Shown: positions 51,705 to 60,165 of the stretch, piece by piece
Layout: every line of letters begins with the position of its first letter
Position numbering within the stretch: the first letter of the stretch is position 1
Assembly: GCA_016794925.1 (NCBI GenBank)
Contig: JAEUIW010000001.1
Location: 62,001 to 126,000 of the forward strand
Direction: 5' to 3'
Origin: Phycisphaerae bacterium
Lineage (GTDB): Bacteria > Planctomycetota > Phycisphaerae > Phycisphaerales > UBA1924
Length of the DNA: 64,000 nucleotides
Notes under the pieces: model-generated
Databases searched by the model: none
What the model saw: the letters and a program-made list of their open reading frames with translations, nothing else
Told to the model about the DNA's origin: nothing
Position numbers and translations under genes: made by a program

Positions 51705-52145
51705 ATGGCCTCCTCTTTTCGCTGCCGCGTCATCACTCCCGCCGGGAAACTCCTGGATGAGACGGCGACCTACGCCTCCCTGCCTGCTTGGGACGGCCTC
51801 ATCGGCGTCCTGCCGGGTCGCGCGCCGATGGTGACCTCGCTGGGCGTCGGCGAGTTGCGCGTTGATTTCGCGGACACATCAGCCGGAAAAGGCGGGTCCC
51901 GATCGTTCGTTCTTGAGAGCGGATTCGCCCAAATGGTCCAGGACCGTCTCACGATTCTCTCATCCAAGGCGACACCCGCTGAGTCCTTGTCTGAGGCCGA
52001 TGCGCAGGCTGAACTGGCGGCTGCGGATGCCAAGCAACTGGATGAATCCACGCCTCCCGCGGAGGCCGACCGGATCCGCAAGGACCGTGAGCGGGCGCGA
52101 ACCAAGCTGTCGCTGGTGCGGACTCTCAAGTCTCGCGGCATCTGA
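51705..52145 (+). CDS. atpC: ATP synthase epsilon subunit (orphan gene)
   Basis: Central-stalk subunit of F1. The 146 residues give the beta-sandwich (FRCRVITPAGKLLDETATYASLPAWDGLIGVLPGRAPMVTSLGVGELRV) and the C-terminal helical hairpin (EADAQAELAAADAKQL, ADRIRKDRERARTKLSLVRTL). A polar loop (TSAGKGGSR) lengthens the sandwich a little. It has its own promoter and no other atp gene next to it, so epsilon is separated from the rest of the ATP synthase operon here. Confidence 0.88.
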   Translation: MASSFRCRVITPAGKLLDETATYASLPAWDGLIGVLPGRAPMVTSLGVGELRVDFADTSAGKGGSRSFVLESGFAQMVQDRLTILSSKATPAESLSEADAQAELAAADAKQLDESTPPAEADRIRKDRERARTKLSLVRTLKSRGI

Positions 52146-52460
52146 TCTCGCGCAAAAATAGTCCGATAACATTGACATGCGAGCTTGTTCGCGGCGTGTC
52201 AATCTGCCCCGGATCGGGTGCCGTGCGAAAGTCGCTCGCGCGAACCGTCGATAGTCCTGTGGCTCCCGGAAGCTGGAGCGCCGTGCGTTCGCCGGCACGC
52301 AACTGAACCTGTGCGCAACTGACCCGAACGGCATGCGAGATGTGCCGCGCGGTCCGAGCGCGCCGAACCCGCGTTTGAACGGCGCGGCGGGCCTCTCGGG
52401 GCGTGTGCCCCGACCCGCACCGGCCGATCCGAAGGACGACCTCACGTAAGGAAGACTCGC
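52146..52460. other. 315-bp gap before the FG/YG-rich gene
   Basis: No gene seen. It holds the inverted repeat at 52172-52202 and presumably a long leader for the next gene; GATAGT near 52250 is a possible -10 box. Confidence 0.4.
52172..52202. promoter_or_regulatory. Inverted repeat, operator- or terminator-like
   Basis: TTGACATGC and GCGTGTCAA form a 9-bp inverted repeat (one G-T) around 13 bases, 27 bases after the atpC stop. It may end the atpC transcript or be an operator for the next gene; no T-tract follows. Confidence 0.35.
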
Positions 52461-53321
52461 ATGAACAACTGCTTCCCCGGCACCCTCAACAACACGCCCA
52501 ACACGTACAACTCCGTGAATCAGTTCGGCACGCCCTGGAACTGCACCACCGGCACGTACGGCGGCTTCATCCCGACCTTCGGCGGCTCGTTCGCGCCCTC
52601 GTTCAACAACCTGAGCAACGGCTACGTTCCGTTCGTCTCGGGCTTCGCGAACATGTTCAACCCGACGATGTACTCCTGCGGCACGCCGTGGACGAACACG
52701 TTCGGCGCGACCAACTGGACGCCGTCATTCGGCTGGCCGACGAACTCCCTCACCGGCAACGGCTGCTTCAACACCAGCAACTTCACCCCCGCCTACGGCC
52801 CCGGCTACTCCCCCTCGTTCTATCCGACCAACACGATCAACACCTTCGGCCAGCCCGGCAACTACGGCTGGAACGGCTCCTGCACCACCTCGTTCGGCAG
52901 CCCCATCGGCTGGACCAATTCCTACGGCCAGTTCGCGCAGCCCTACGGCACGTTCAGCAACTACTCCGGCACGCCCAACTACATGAACGCGTTTGCGCCG
53001 TCGTTCAACACGCCGTGGACCCCTTCGTACGGCTACCCGAACAACAACGCGTTCAACGGCTACGTTCCCGGCAACACCATCGGCTACGTGCCCTCCTACT
53101 TCGGCCAGGCACCGGTCCAGAACGGGTGCCTGCCGTTCAACGCCGTCCCGGGCTACACGGGCATGAGCTCCACGCCCTCGAACACGAACGGCTCGTACAA
53201 CTACACCAACGGCTATGGCAACGGCCAGACGAACGTCCCGTTCGTCAATGCGCAGAACGGCGTGCCCGCGGGCGTGAACGGCCCCGTCAACGCCTACGGC
53301 CTGCACCGCGACGCGGCCTGA
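52461..53321 (+). CDS. Uncharged FG/YG-rich low-complexity protein, unknown
   Basis: A 286-residue protein of no family I know. It contains no Lys or Glu, and its only Arg and Asp are in the last five residues (HRDAA). The rest is Asn, Gly, Thr, Pro, Ser, Phe and Tyr with seven Trp and six Cys. Seven FG and eight YG dipeptides are spread evenly (QFGTP, TFGGS, TFGAT, SFGWP, TFGQP, SFGSP, YFGQA; SYGQF, PYGTF). Other recurring pieces are GTPW or NTPW (three), FAPSF (two), TPSF or SPSF, and NGYVP (two). There is no signal peptide or membrane helix. TAAGGAAG lies about eight bases before the ATG and a strong terminator follows, so it is a genuine single-gene unit. The composition is that of an aromatic sticker-and-spacer, prion-like domain. 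Confidence 0.75.
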   Translation: MNNCFPGTLNNTPNTYNSVNQFGTPWNCTTGTYGGFIPTFGGSFAPSFNNLSNGYVPFVSGFANMFNPTMYSCGTPWTNTFGATNWTPSFGWPTNSLTGNGCFNTSNFTPAYGPGYSPSFYPTNTINTFGQPGNYGWNGSCTTSFGSPIGWTNSYGQFAQPYGTFSNYSGTPNYMNAFAPSFNTPWTPSYGYPNNNAFNGYVPGNTIGYVPSYFGQAPVQNGCLPFNAVPGYTGMSSTPSNTNGSYNYTNGYGNGQTNVPFVNAQNGVPAGVNGPVNAYGLHRDAA

Positions 53322-53356
53322 TCCTCGCATCGCCCCGCTGACATCGGAGAGAGTCC

Positions 53357-53389
53357 ACCGGCGGTCGAAAGGCCGCCGGTTGTTTTTTT
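53357..53389 (+). terminator. Rho-independent terminator of the FG/YG-rich gene
   Basis: An 8-bp ACCGGCGG/CCGCCGGT stem with a TCGAAAGG loop, followed by TGTTTTTTT. Confidence 0.9.
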
Positions 53390-53408
53390 GTTGAGACTGG
53401 CGGCCCGA

Positions 53409-53900
53409 TCAGGCGCGGCGTGAGATGGCCCGCGCGATCTCGCGTTTCACGTCGCGCTCGGCGATGGCGCGGCGCTTGTCACCCTTGGTCTTGCCCTGCG
53501 CCAGGCCGATGAGCACCTTGGCGAAGCTGCCCTTGAAATACATGCGCAGCGGGATGAGCGTCATGCCCTTGACCTGAACCGCGCGTGCGAGCTTCGCGAT
53601 CTCGCGTCGGTGCGCGAGCAACTTGCGGGTCCGCGTGGGCGCATCGTTCATCGTCCCGCTCGGTCCGTACTCGGCGATGTTGACCGAGTACATCCAGAGC
53701 TCGGGGGGCTCATCCTCCACTCGGACGTACCCCTCCGCGAGCGAGACCTTTCCGTCGCGCACGGATTTCACTTCCGGACCGATGAGCTTGACCCCTGTTT
53801 CGAGGGTGTCGGTAATGTGATAGTCGTACCGTGCGCGTCGGTTCTCAATGACCGGCCCGCGGTCATCGCCCTTGGCTTTGTTCTTGCCGGACTTGGCCAT
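53409..53900 (-). CDS. smpB: SsrA-binding protein SmpB
   Basis: Partner of tmRNA in ribosome rescue. The 163 residues carry ENRRARYDYHITDTLETGVKLIGPEVKSVRDGKVSLAEGYV, then ELWMYSVNIAEY, RTRKLLAHRREIAKLARAVQVKGMTLIPLRMYFK, and the basic tail KGDKRRAIAERDVKREIARAI that enters the decoding centre. Length is family-typical. A TAGACT box lies upstream near 53950. The tmRNA gene (ssrA) is not visible in the window. Confidence 0.94.
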   Translation of the reverse strand: MAKSGKNKAKGDDRGPVIENRRARYDYHITDTLETGVKLIGPEVKSVRDGKVSLAEGYVRVEDEPPELWMYSVNIAEYGPSGTMNDAPTRTRKLLAHRREIAKLARAVQVKGMTLIPLRMYFKGSFAKVLIGLAQGKTKGDKRRAIAERDVKREIARAISRRA

Positions 53901-54064
53901 ACCGGGAACGCTCTCGACTCGGTGACGGATCCGGACACGAACGCCGTCCTAGTCTAAGCCCCGCAACCCGGGCGTCGGGGAGTGGAAACAGCCCGACGGG
54001 AATCCCCATGAACGCCCGGTCGATCCGTCGCGCCGCGCCCCGAACCCAATTTGGAGCCTGAACC

Positions 54065-57000
54065 GTGTCCAAGCTGTCGAACGCTCAACGTCTGGCCGCC
54101 CTTTCCGGCGGCGTGCTGTCCGTGCTTGCTCCCGTCGCGTTCGCGCGCGCGGACGTGAGCCCTCACGCGGGGATGCTCCGCTACCCGGACGTGTCGTCGA
54201 GCCACATCGTCTTCGCGTACGCGAACGATCTCTGGATCGTGCCCAAGGCGGGCGGCATGGCCGCGCCGCTGGCCAGCCCGCCCGGCCCCGAGGCGTTCCC
54301 GCGTTTCAGTCCTGACGGCAAGACGATCGCGTTCGTGGGCAACTACGAGGGCAACCGGGACCTGTACACCATCTCGATCACCGGCGGCGTGCCGAATCGG
54401 GTCACGCACCATCCGGGCGGCGAGCTGCTGTGCGACTGGACGCAGGACGGCAAGAGCCTGATTTTCCTGACCAACGGCCAGGCGGGCCTGGCGCGGCAGA
54501 CGCAGATCTTCACGGTCGCCGCGGGCGGCGGGCTGCCTTCCAAGCTGCCGGTGCCGTACTCGGGGTTCGGTTCGATTTCGCCGGACGGGACGTGGTTGGC
54601 GTACACGCCGCATTCGACCGACACGCGCACCTGGAAGCGGTACCGGGGAGGGATGGCAACGGACGTGTGGCTGTTCAACCTCAAGGACATGTCGGCCAAG
54701 AAGATCACGGACTGGGAGGGGACGGACACGCTGCCGATGTGGGTGCCGGGCGGGGATTCCTCGGTTGTCTATTACCTTTCCGACGCCGGACCTGAGCACC
54801 GCCTGAACATCTGGTCGTACGACGTGAAGTCGTCCAAGCGCGAGCAGGTGACGTCATTCAAGGACGACGACGTGCGCTGGCCGTCGGCGGGCCCCGGCGC
54901 GGGCAAGGGCGAGGTCGTGTTCCAGCTCGGCGCGAAGCTGATGCTGCTGGACTTGGCGACGCGAAAGGCCGCGGAAGTGAATGTCTCGATCCCGGGGGAC
55001 CGTCCGAAGCTCAAGACGCGCATGGTGGATGCCTCCCGCCTGGTCGCGGGCGCGGCGATCTCGCCATCGGGCAAGCGGGTGGTGGTCGAGGCCCGCGGCG
55101 ACCTGTGGTCCGCGCCCGTGAAGGAGGGCGTGGTGCGTCCCCTGACCCGGACCGACGGCGTCGCGGAACGGGACCCGTCCTGGTCGCCGGACAACAAGTG
55201 GATCGCATATTTCTCCGATGAGACCGGCGAGTACGAGCTGTGGATCAGACCGACGGACGCGCGGCCGCCGGAAGAGAAGAAGGAAGAGAAAAAGGACGGC
55301 GAGAAGAAGGACGCGGACACCAAGCCCGCGGATGGTCAGCCCGCCGCAGCGGCCAAGCCGGAAGAGAAGAAGCCCGACGAGAAGCCGGAGCCCAAGCGGG
55401 AGCCGCGCAAGCTGACCACGCTGGGGCCCGGGTTCCGATACAACCCGAACTGGTCTCCGGACTCCAAGCACATCGCGTTCACGGACGCCGGGGGCCGCCT
55501 GTTCATCACGGAGGTCGAGTCGGGCGCGACCAAGGAGCTCGACAAGGACCCGTACATGACTCCGGTGAGCGTGTCGTGGTCGTCCGACAGCCAGTGGGTG
55601 ACATACTCCCGATCGGACGACGGGAACACGCAAGGGTGCATCTGGATCGCCAACGTCAAGACCGGGGACAAGAAGCAGATCACCAGCAACATGTTCACGA
55701 GCGGCTCGCCCACTTTCGACCGCAAGGGCGACTGGTTGTTTTTCACGTCCAATCGCGCGATCAACAACCCCACCTATTCCGACATCGATAACTCGTTCGC
55801 CTACACCTCGACCGACACGGTGCTGATGGTGCCGCTGCGGAAGGACGTGAAGAGCCCGTGGCTGCCCAAGAGCGACGAGGAGGAGCTCAAGAAGGACGAG
55901 AAAAAGAAAGACGAAGCGAAGAAGGACGACGCGAAGAAAGAAGAGGCCAAGAAGGACGAGGGAAAGAAGGACGAGTCCAAGGGCGAGGCCAAGCCCGCCG
56001 CGCCCGCCCAGGCCGACGACGGCGTGAGCGGCACGTACTCGGGCTCGGCCAAGGGCGGCCCGCAGGGCGCCGAGATTCCCTTCACGTTGGTCATCAAGGT
56101 GGCCCCGGACGGCACGTTCACGGGCACCATGTCGAGCATCATGGGCTCGGGCGCGTTCAGCGGGACGTACGACAAGGCGTCGGGTGCGCTGACGGGCACC
56201 GTGGCGCTGGGGGGCAACTCCGCGACGATCACCGGAACGATCAAGAACGGTGAGTTCACCGGCAACTGGTCCGCGGGGAACGCGTCGGGAGAGATGACCG
56301 CCAAGCGCACCAGCTCCGACACCGGTTCGTCAGGCGACGGTAAGGAAGCCAAGAAGGACGGTGGTGACAAGGACAAACCCAAGGAGGTGAAGATCGACTT
56401 CGAGGGGATGGAACGCCGGGCCATCACGCTCCCGATCGGATCGGGCAACTTCGGCGGGCTCTCGGTCGCCGACGGCGAGAAGCTCATCTACGTCCGGGCC
56501 GGCTCGCGCGGGGAAGGCGCCCAGCCCGGCATCAAGATCTTCGATTACAAGTCTGCCGAGCCCAAGGAGGAGGCGGTCACCGCCGGCGGGGGGTATCAGC
56601 TCTCGGCGGACGGCAAAAAGCTCCTGGTGTTCCGCGGCAACCAACTGTCGATCCAGGACGCCGCGGCGGGCGGGGGCAAGGCTCAGACGGTCCCCACGGC
56701 CGGGAACATGCCCAAGACGATCGACCCGCGGGCCGAATGGAAGCAGATCTTCACCGACGCGTGGCGTCTGCAGCGTGATTTCTTCTACGAGCCCACCATG
56801 CACGGAGTGAACTGGGCGAATATCCGCACCCATTACGGCGCGATGGTCGAGGACGCCGCCAGCCGCGAGGACGTGAACTGGATCATCTCCGAGATGATCT
56901 CCGAACTGAACATCGGTCACGCCTACCTCGGCGCGCCCGGCGACACCGAGGATCAGCCCGCCGTCAACGTCGGCCTGCTCGGGTGCGACTTCAGCCTCGA

Positions 57001-57967
57001 CAAGGGCGACGCGGGCGCGGCGTACAAGATCACGCGCATCTACGAGGGCGCCCCTTGGGACGCGGACGCACGCGGCCCGCTGAGCCAGCCCGGCGTCGAC
57101 GTGAAGGAGGGCGAGTACATCCTCGCGGTCAACGGTGTGCCCATCGATCCGTCGAAGGACCCGTGGGCGTCGTTCGTGGGGACCGCGGACAAGACGATCG
57201 CGCTGACGGTCAACGCGTCCCCCGCGATGGACGGCAAGGAGCGCGAGGTGCTCGTCAAACCGATCGGCTCCGAGGTGAACCTGCGCTATCGCGCGTGGAT
57301 CGAGCACAACCGCGCCTATGTGGAGGAGAAGTCCGGCGGGAAGATCGGGTACATCTACGTTCCGAACACGGGCGTGGACGGTCAGTCGGACCTCTTCCGG
57401 CAGTTCTACGGCCAGCGTCAGATGGCCGCGCTCGTGATCGACGAGCGTTGGAACGGCGGCGGGCAGATCCCGACCCGGTTCATCGAGCTCATGAACCGGC
57501 CCGTGACCAACTACTGGGCCCGGCGCGACGGCAAGGACTGGACCTGGCCGCCGGACTCGCACCAGGGCCCCAAGGCCATGCTCGTCAACGGCCTCGCCGG
57601 CTCGGGCGGAGACATGTTCCCGTGGCTGTTCAAGTACAACAAGATCGGCAAGGTCATCGGCACGCGGACGTGGGGCGGCCTCGTGGGCATCTCGGGCAAC
57701 CCCGGGCTCATCGACGGCGGCTCGATCACGGTGCCCACCTTCGGGTTCTATGAGAAGGACGGCACATGGGGCGTTGAGGGACACGGGACCGATCCCGACA
57801 TGGTCGTCATCGACGACCCGTCCCAGATGGTCAAGGGCGGCGATCCGCAACTCGACGCGGCCATCGCCCACTTGCTGGACGAGATCGCCAAGAATCCCTA
57901 CTTGCCGCCGAAGCGACCGGCCTCGCCCGATCGCTCCGGCATGGGCGTGAAGGAACAGGACAAGTAG
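54065..57967 (+). CDS. Tricorn-type protease (PD40 beta-propellers plus S41 peptidase)
   Basis: A 1300-residue exported protease. A signal peptide (LAALSGGVLSVLAPVAFARA) precedes WD40-like PD40 blades such as FPRFSPDGKTIAFVGNYEGNRDLYTI. A PDZ-like section (EYILAVNGVPIDPSKDP) and the S41 core follow: His952 in ELNIGHAYLG, nucleophile Ser1180 in LAGSGGDMFPW, and Glu1238 in WGVEGHGTDPD, matching the tricorn active site. Two Lys/Glu/Asp-rich linkers (about 399-450 and 600-650) and a beta-rich insert (about 653-745, GTYSGSAKGG... GEFTGNWSAG) interrupt the propellers. Probably degrades peptides in the periplasm. GTG start; terminator downstream. Confidence 0.87.
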   Translation: MSKLSNAQRLAALSGGVLSVLAPVAFARADVSPHAGMLRYPDVSSSHIVFAYANDLWIVPKAGGMAAPLASPPGPEAFPRFSPDGKTIAFVGNYEGNRDLYTISITGGVPNRVTHHPGGELLCDWTQDGKSLIFLTNGQAGLARQTQIFTVAAGGGLPSKLPVPYSGFGSISPDGTWLAYTPHSTDTRTWKRYRGGMATDVWLFNLKDMSAKKITDWEGTDTLPMWVPGGDSSVVYYLSDAGPEHRLNIWSYDVKSSKREQVTSFKDDDVRWPSAGPGAGKGEVVFQLGAKLMLLDLATRKAAEVNVSIPGDRPKLKTRMVDASRLVAGAAISPSGKRVVVEARGDLWSAPVKEGVVRPLTRTDGVAERDPSWSPDNKWIAYFSDETGEYELWIRPTDARPPEEKKEEKKDGEKKDADTKPADGQPAAAAKPEEKKPDEKPEPKREPRKLTTLGPGFRYNPNWSPDSKHIAFTDAGGRLFITEVESGATKELDKDPYMTPVSVSWSSDSQWVTYSRSDDGNTQGCIWIANVKTGDKKQITSNMFTSGSPTFDRKGDWLFFTSNRAINNPTYSDIDNSFAYTSTDTVLMVPLRKDVKSPWLPKSDEEELKKDEKKKDEAKKDDAKKEEAKKDEGKKDESKGEAKPAAPAQADDGVSGTYSGSAKGGPQGAEIPFTLVIKVAPDGTFTGTMSSIMGSGAFSGTYDKASGALTGTVALGGNSATITGTIKNGEFTGNWSAGNASGEMTAKRTSSDTGSSGDGKEAKKDGGDKDKPKEVKIDFEGMERRAITLPIGSGNFGGLSVADGEKLIYVRAGSRGEGAQPGIKIFDYKSAEPKEEAVTAGGGYQLSADGKKLLVFRGNQLSIQDAAAGGGKAQTVPTAGNMPKTIDPRAEWKQIFTDAWRLQRDFFYEPTMHGVNWANIRTHYGAMVEDAASREDVNWIISEMISELNIGHAYLGAPGDTEDQPAVNVGLLGCDFSLDKGDAGAAYKITRIYEGAPWDADARGPLSQPGVDVKEGEYILAVNGVPIDPSKDPWASFVGTADKTIALTVNASPAMDGKEREVLVKPIGSEVNLRYRAWIEHNRAYVEEKSGGKIGYIYVPNTGVDGQSDLFRQFYGQRQMAALVIDERWNGGGQIPTRFIELMNRPVTNYWARRDGKDWTWPPDSHQGPKAMLVNGLAGSGGDMFPWLFKYNKIGKVIGTRTWGGLVGISGNPGLIDGGSITVPTFGFYEKDGTWGVEGHGTDPDMVVIDDPSQMVKGGDPQLDAAIAHLLDEIAKNPYLPPKRPASPDRSGMGVKEQDK

Positions 57968-58000
57968 TCCGGCCGGGCTCGGACGGGTCCATCATCTTGC

Positions 58001-58034
58001 GCGGGACGCCGGCCGCCGTCGGCGTCCCGCTTCT
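58001..58034 (+). terminator. Terminator-like hairpin after the tricorn gene
   Basis: A perfect 10-bp GCGGGACGCC/GGCGTCCCGC stem with a 10-nt loop and a short TTCT tail. Confidence 0.65.
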
Positions 58035-58075
58035 CGTTGCGTCGAGCAACCGGCCCTGGCGACACGCGCGCCGGC

Positions 58076-58081
58076 TACGCT
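58076..58081 (+). promoter_or_regulatory. -10 box of a predicted leaderless transcript
   Basis: TACGCT ends 9 nt before the ATG at 58091. Confidence 0.45.
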
Positions 58082-58090
58082 GTCGCCGAG

Positions 58091-59317
58091 ATGAGAACGC
58101 GGCTGGCGTCACGACTGGTGTGGCTGATCGGGGCCGCGCCGCTCGTCGGTTGCATCGGGATCACGCCCGCGGCATCCGACCGCGGCGCGATTGTGCCGGT
58201 GGCCGCCGACGCGTGGCCGACACGAAAGACGGACGGGCTGTACCTGATCGCCGCTTATCTCCGCGATTTCGATGCGACGCAGCGGACATTCAGCCGGACG
58301 GGGTCCGTTACGCCCGGAGGAGAGACTGACGGCGCCGATCGTGCCACCGCCGTGCCGAGGGGCATGGGAATCGTCCGGGATGGTGGTGTGCGAGCCGACT
58401 GTCGTGGCGTCGTTCGGGATCTGGAGTTTCTTTCGTTCCCGTCTCGATCGGCGGGTCAGCTCGGCGACGCTGCCGAGCCGACGCCGGCCGTGCGCCCGCC
58501 GAGCAGGCTGGAGCTGCGCATCCCGCGCGGCGTCCCGGCGCGCGGGCTGGTCGTGTACGCGGCCGCGCCGCGCGCGACCGGTACGGACTCCGATCCGGAC
58601 CGCGTACTGATCGACGCGCTGACGGAGCGCGGGTGGGCCGTGCTGAGGAACGCGGAGCTTCCCTCCCATGCTCCGGGCGGGCTGATCGAGGTCGAGGGAG
58701 ACGCTCAACTGCCCGCCGCCGCGGCGCGGCTCGCGAATCAGACCGATGAGATTCTGGCGGAGAGCGCCTTCGCGTTCGAGGCCGTGATCGAGCACCTCGC
58801 CGCGTGCGATCCCGCGATGCCGATCTCGCCGCGCGTGGCGATCGGAACCGGGATCGGCGCGCTCGTGCTGCCCGCGATCGTGGCGCGGGCGCCCGCCGCG
58901 TACGACGCCCTGGTCCTGGTCGGCGGGGGCGCGAACATCGCCGACATCGGGGCGCGATCCGAGCTGAGAGGACCGGCGGTGTTTGCACGGTTGTCCGTCA
59001 AGGGCAAGCGGAGCGAATCCGGGCCGCTGGTGCGCCTGGCCACGCTCTACCTGGAGATGAGCCGTCTCGATCCGTACCACCTCGCGACGGCGCTGCGGGG
59101 CATCCCGACGCTGTTCGTGACGCTGTGGTCGGACCTGGCCGTGCCCGACGACGCGGGCCAGGTGCTCTGGGAGCGCCTGGGCCGGCCCGAGCGCTGGCGG
59201 CTCGGCTCGCGAGGAGATTCCGCGGTCCGCGCCGTGCCCTCGATCACCGACCGGCTTGCCTTGTGGATCGACCGTCATGCGCCCGCCGCGTCGCGTGCTC
59301 CCGCCTCGATGCCCTGA
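58091..59317 (+). CDS. Alpha/beta-hydrolase-like lipoprotein lacking the nucleophile
   Basis: A 408-residue lipoprotein: leader ASRLVWLIGAAPLVG and lipid Cys21. After a variable N-terminal part, residues about 145-390 follow an alpha/beta-hydrolase layout (RGLVVYAAAPRATG, VLIDALTERGWAVLRNAEL, then RVAIGTGIGALVLPAIVARAPAAYDALVLVGGGANI, and TLFVTLWSDLAVPDD). At the nucleophile elbow the expected GxSxG is GTGIG (252-256), so the Ser is a Gly. His and Asp candidates occur (SDLAVPDD, DRHAP) but the protein is unlikely to hydrolyse by the usual route. Its role is unknown. Confidence 0.6.
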   Translation: MRTRLASRLVWLIGAAPLVGCIGITPAASDRGAIVPVAADAWPTRKTDGLYLIAAYLRDFDATQRTFSRTGSVTPGGETDGADRATAVPRGMGIVRDGGVRADCRGVVRDLEFLSFPSRSAGQLGDAAEPTPAVRPPSRLELRIPRGVPARGLVVYAAAPRATGTDSDPDRVLIDALTERGWAVLRNAELPSHAPGGLIEVEGDAQLPAAAARLANQTDEILAESAFAFEAVIEHLAACDPAMPISPRVAIGTGIGALVLPAIVARAPAAYDALVLVGGGANIADIGARSELRGPAVFARLSVKGKRSESGPLVRLATLYLEMSRLDPYHLATALRGIPTLFVTLWSDLAVPDDAGQVLWERLGRPERWRLGSRGDSAVRAVPSITDRLALWIDRHAPAASRAPASMP

Positions 59318-59320
59318 CGC

Positions 59321-60031
59321 TCACTCGAATCGCACGCGGTTGCGCAGCACCCCGAGTTTCTCGATCTCGATCTCGACCACATCACCGTGCCGCAGCCAGA
59401 CCTGGGGTGTGCGGGCCATCCCCACGCCGCCCGGCGTGCCCGTGATGATCACGGTTCCCTCCGGGAGCGTCGTGCCGCGGCTCAGTTCGCTGATCAGGGT
59501 GGGAACGCTGAAGATCAGATCGCTGGTGTTCGAGTCCTGCATCACCGTGCCGTTGACGCGCGTGACAAGTCGCAACGCGCCCGGATCGAGCGTCGCCGAC
59601 GCGGGCGTGAGCGCGGGCCCGAGCGGGCAGAACGAGTCGAACGACTTGCCACGGAAGAACTGGCCCCCCGATCCCTGCTTCTGCCACCATCGCGCCGAAA
59701 CATCATTGGCGACGCAGTACCCCAGCACGCGGTCGAGCGCGCGGTCCCGCGGGACGTCGCGTGTCGCGTCCCCGAGCACCACCGCCAGTTCGCCCTCGAA
59801 GTCCACTTGCTCGCGGTCCTGGCACACCAGCGGCACCACGATGTCCTCGCCGTGCAAAGCCGCCGCGCCGAGGTTCTTCGAGAATATCACCGGGCGCTCG
59901 GGGAGTTGCTGGCCCTGCTCCAGCGCGTGCGCCCGGTAATTGAGCCCGATGCCGATGATCTGACGGATCGGCAGCGGCGGCTGCCCCTGACGCTCGACGG
60001 CGATGCCCGACTCGGTTCGTACGAATCTCAT
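59321..60031 (-). CDS. Fumarylacetoacetate hydrolase family protein
   Basis: A 236-residue FAH-fold enzyme. Signatures are IIGIGLNYRAHALEQGQ, VIFSKNLGAAALHGEDIVVP, then the metal ligands in VDFEGELAVVLG and ANDVSARWWQ, RGKSFDSFCPLGPAL, and the C-terminal GTVIITGTPGGVGMARTP. These fit the large family of fumarylpyruvate, oxaloacetate-decarboxylating and hydratase-type enzymes, so the substrate cannot be named. Its stop is 3 nt from the convergent hydrolase-like gene. The ATG lies 7 nt after a TACCGT box. Confidence 0.88.
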   Translation of the reverse strand: MRFVRTESGIAVERQGQPPLPIRQIIGIGLNYRAHALEQGQQLPERPVIFSKNLGAAALHGEDIVVPLVCQDREQVDFEGELAVVLGDATRDVPRDRALDRVLGYCVANDVSARWWQKQGSGGQFFRGKSFDSFCPLGPALTPASATLDPGALRLVTRVNGTVMQDSNTSDLIFSVPTLISELSRGTTLPEGTVIITGTPGGVGMARTPQVWLRHGDVVEIEIEKLGVLRNRVRFE

Positions 60032-60038
60032 GGCGAAG

Positions 60039-60044
60039 ACGGTA
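60039..60044 (-). promoter_or_regulatory. -10 box of a predicted leaderless transcript
   Basis: TACCGT on the minus strand ends 7 nt before the ATG at 60031. Confidence 0.45.
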
Positions 60045-60103
60045 GCCCACGCCCCGCGGCACGGTCGTTCCCGTTCGCGCGGGCGTGGCCGTCATTGCGC
60101 ATT

Positions 60104-60132
60104 AAAAAACGCCGCCCGCGAAGGGGGCGGCG
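60104..60132 (-). terminator. Rho-independent terminator of the RRM gene
   Basis: On the minus strand, an 8-bp CGCCGCCC/GGGCGGCG stem with a 7-nt loop is followed by six T residues. Confidence 0.9.
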
Positions 60133-60165
60133 TGTGAACGTGCGCGTTCAGAATTTTGGTGTTGC

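Noticed and set aside
55261..56390. Repetitive GAAGAGAAGAAG-type DNA inside the tricorn gene
   Set aside because: Not a CRISPR or mobile repeat; it is coding sequence for Lys/Glu linkers in frame.
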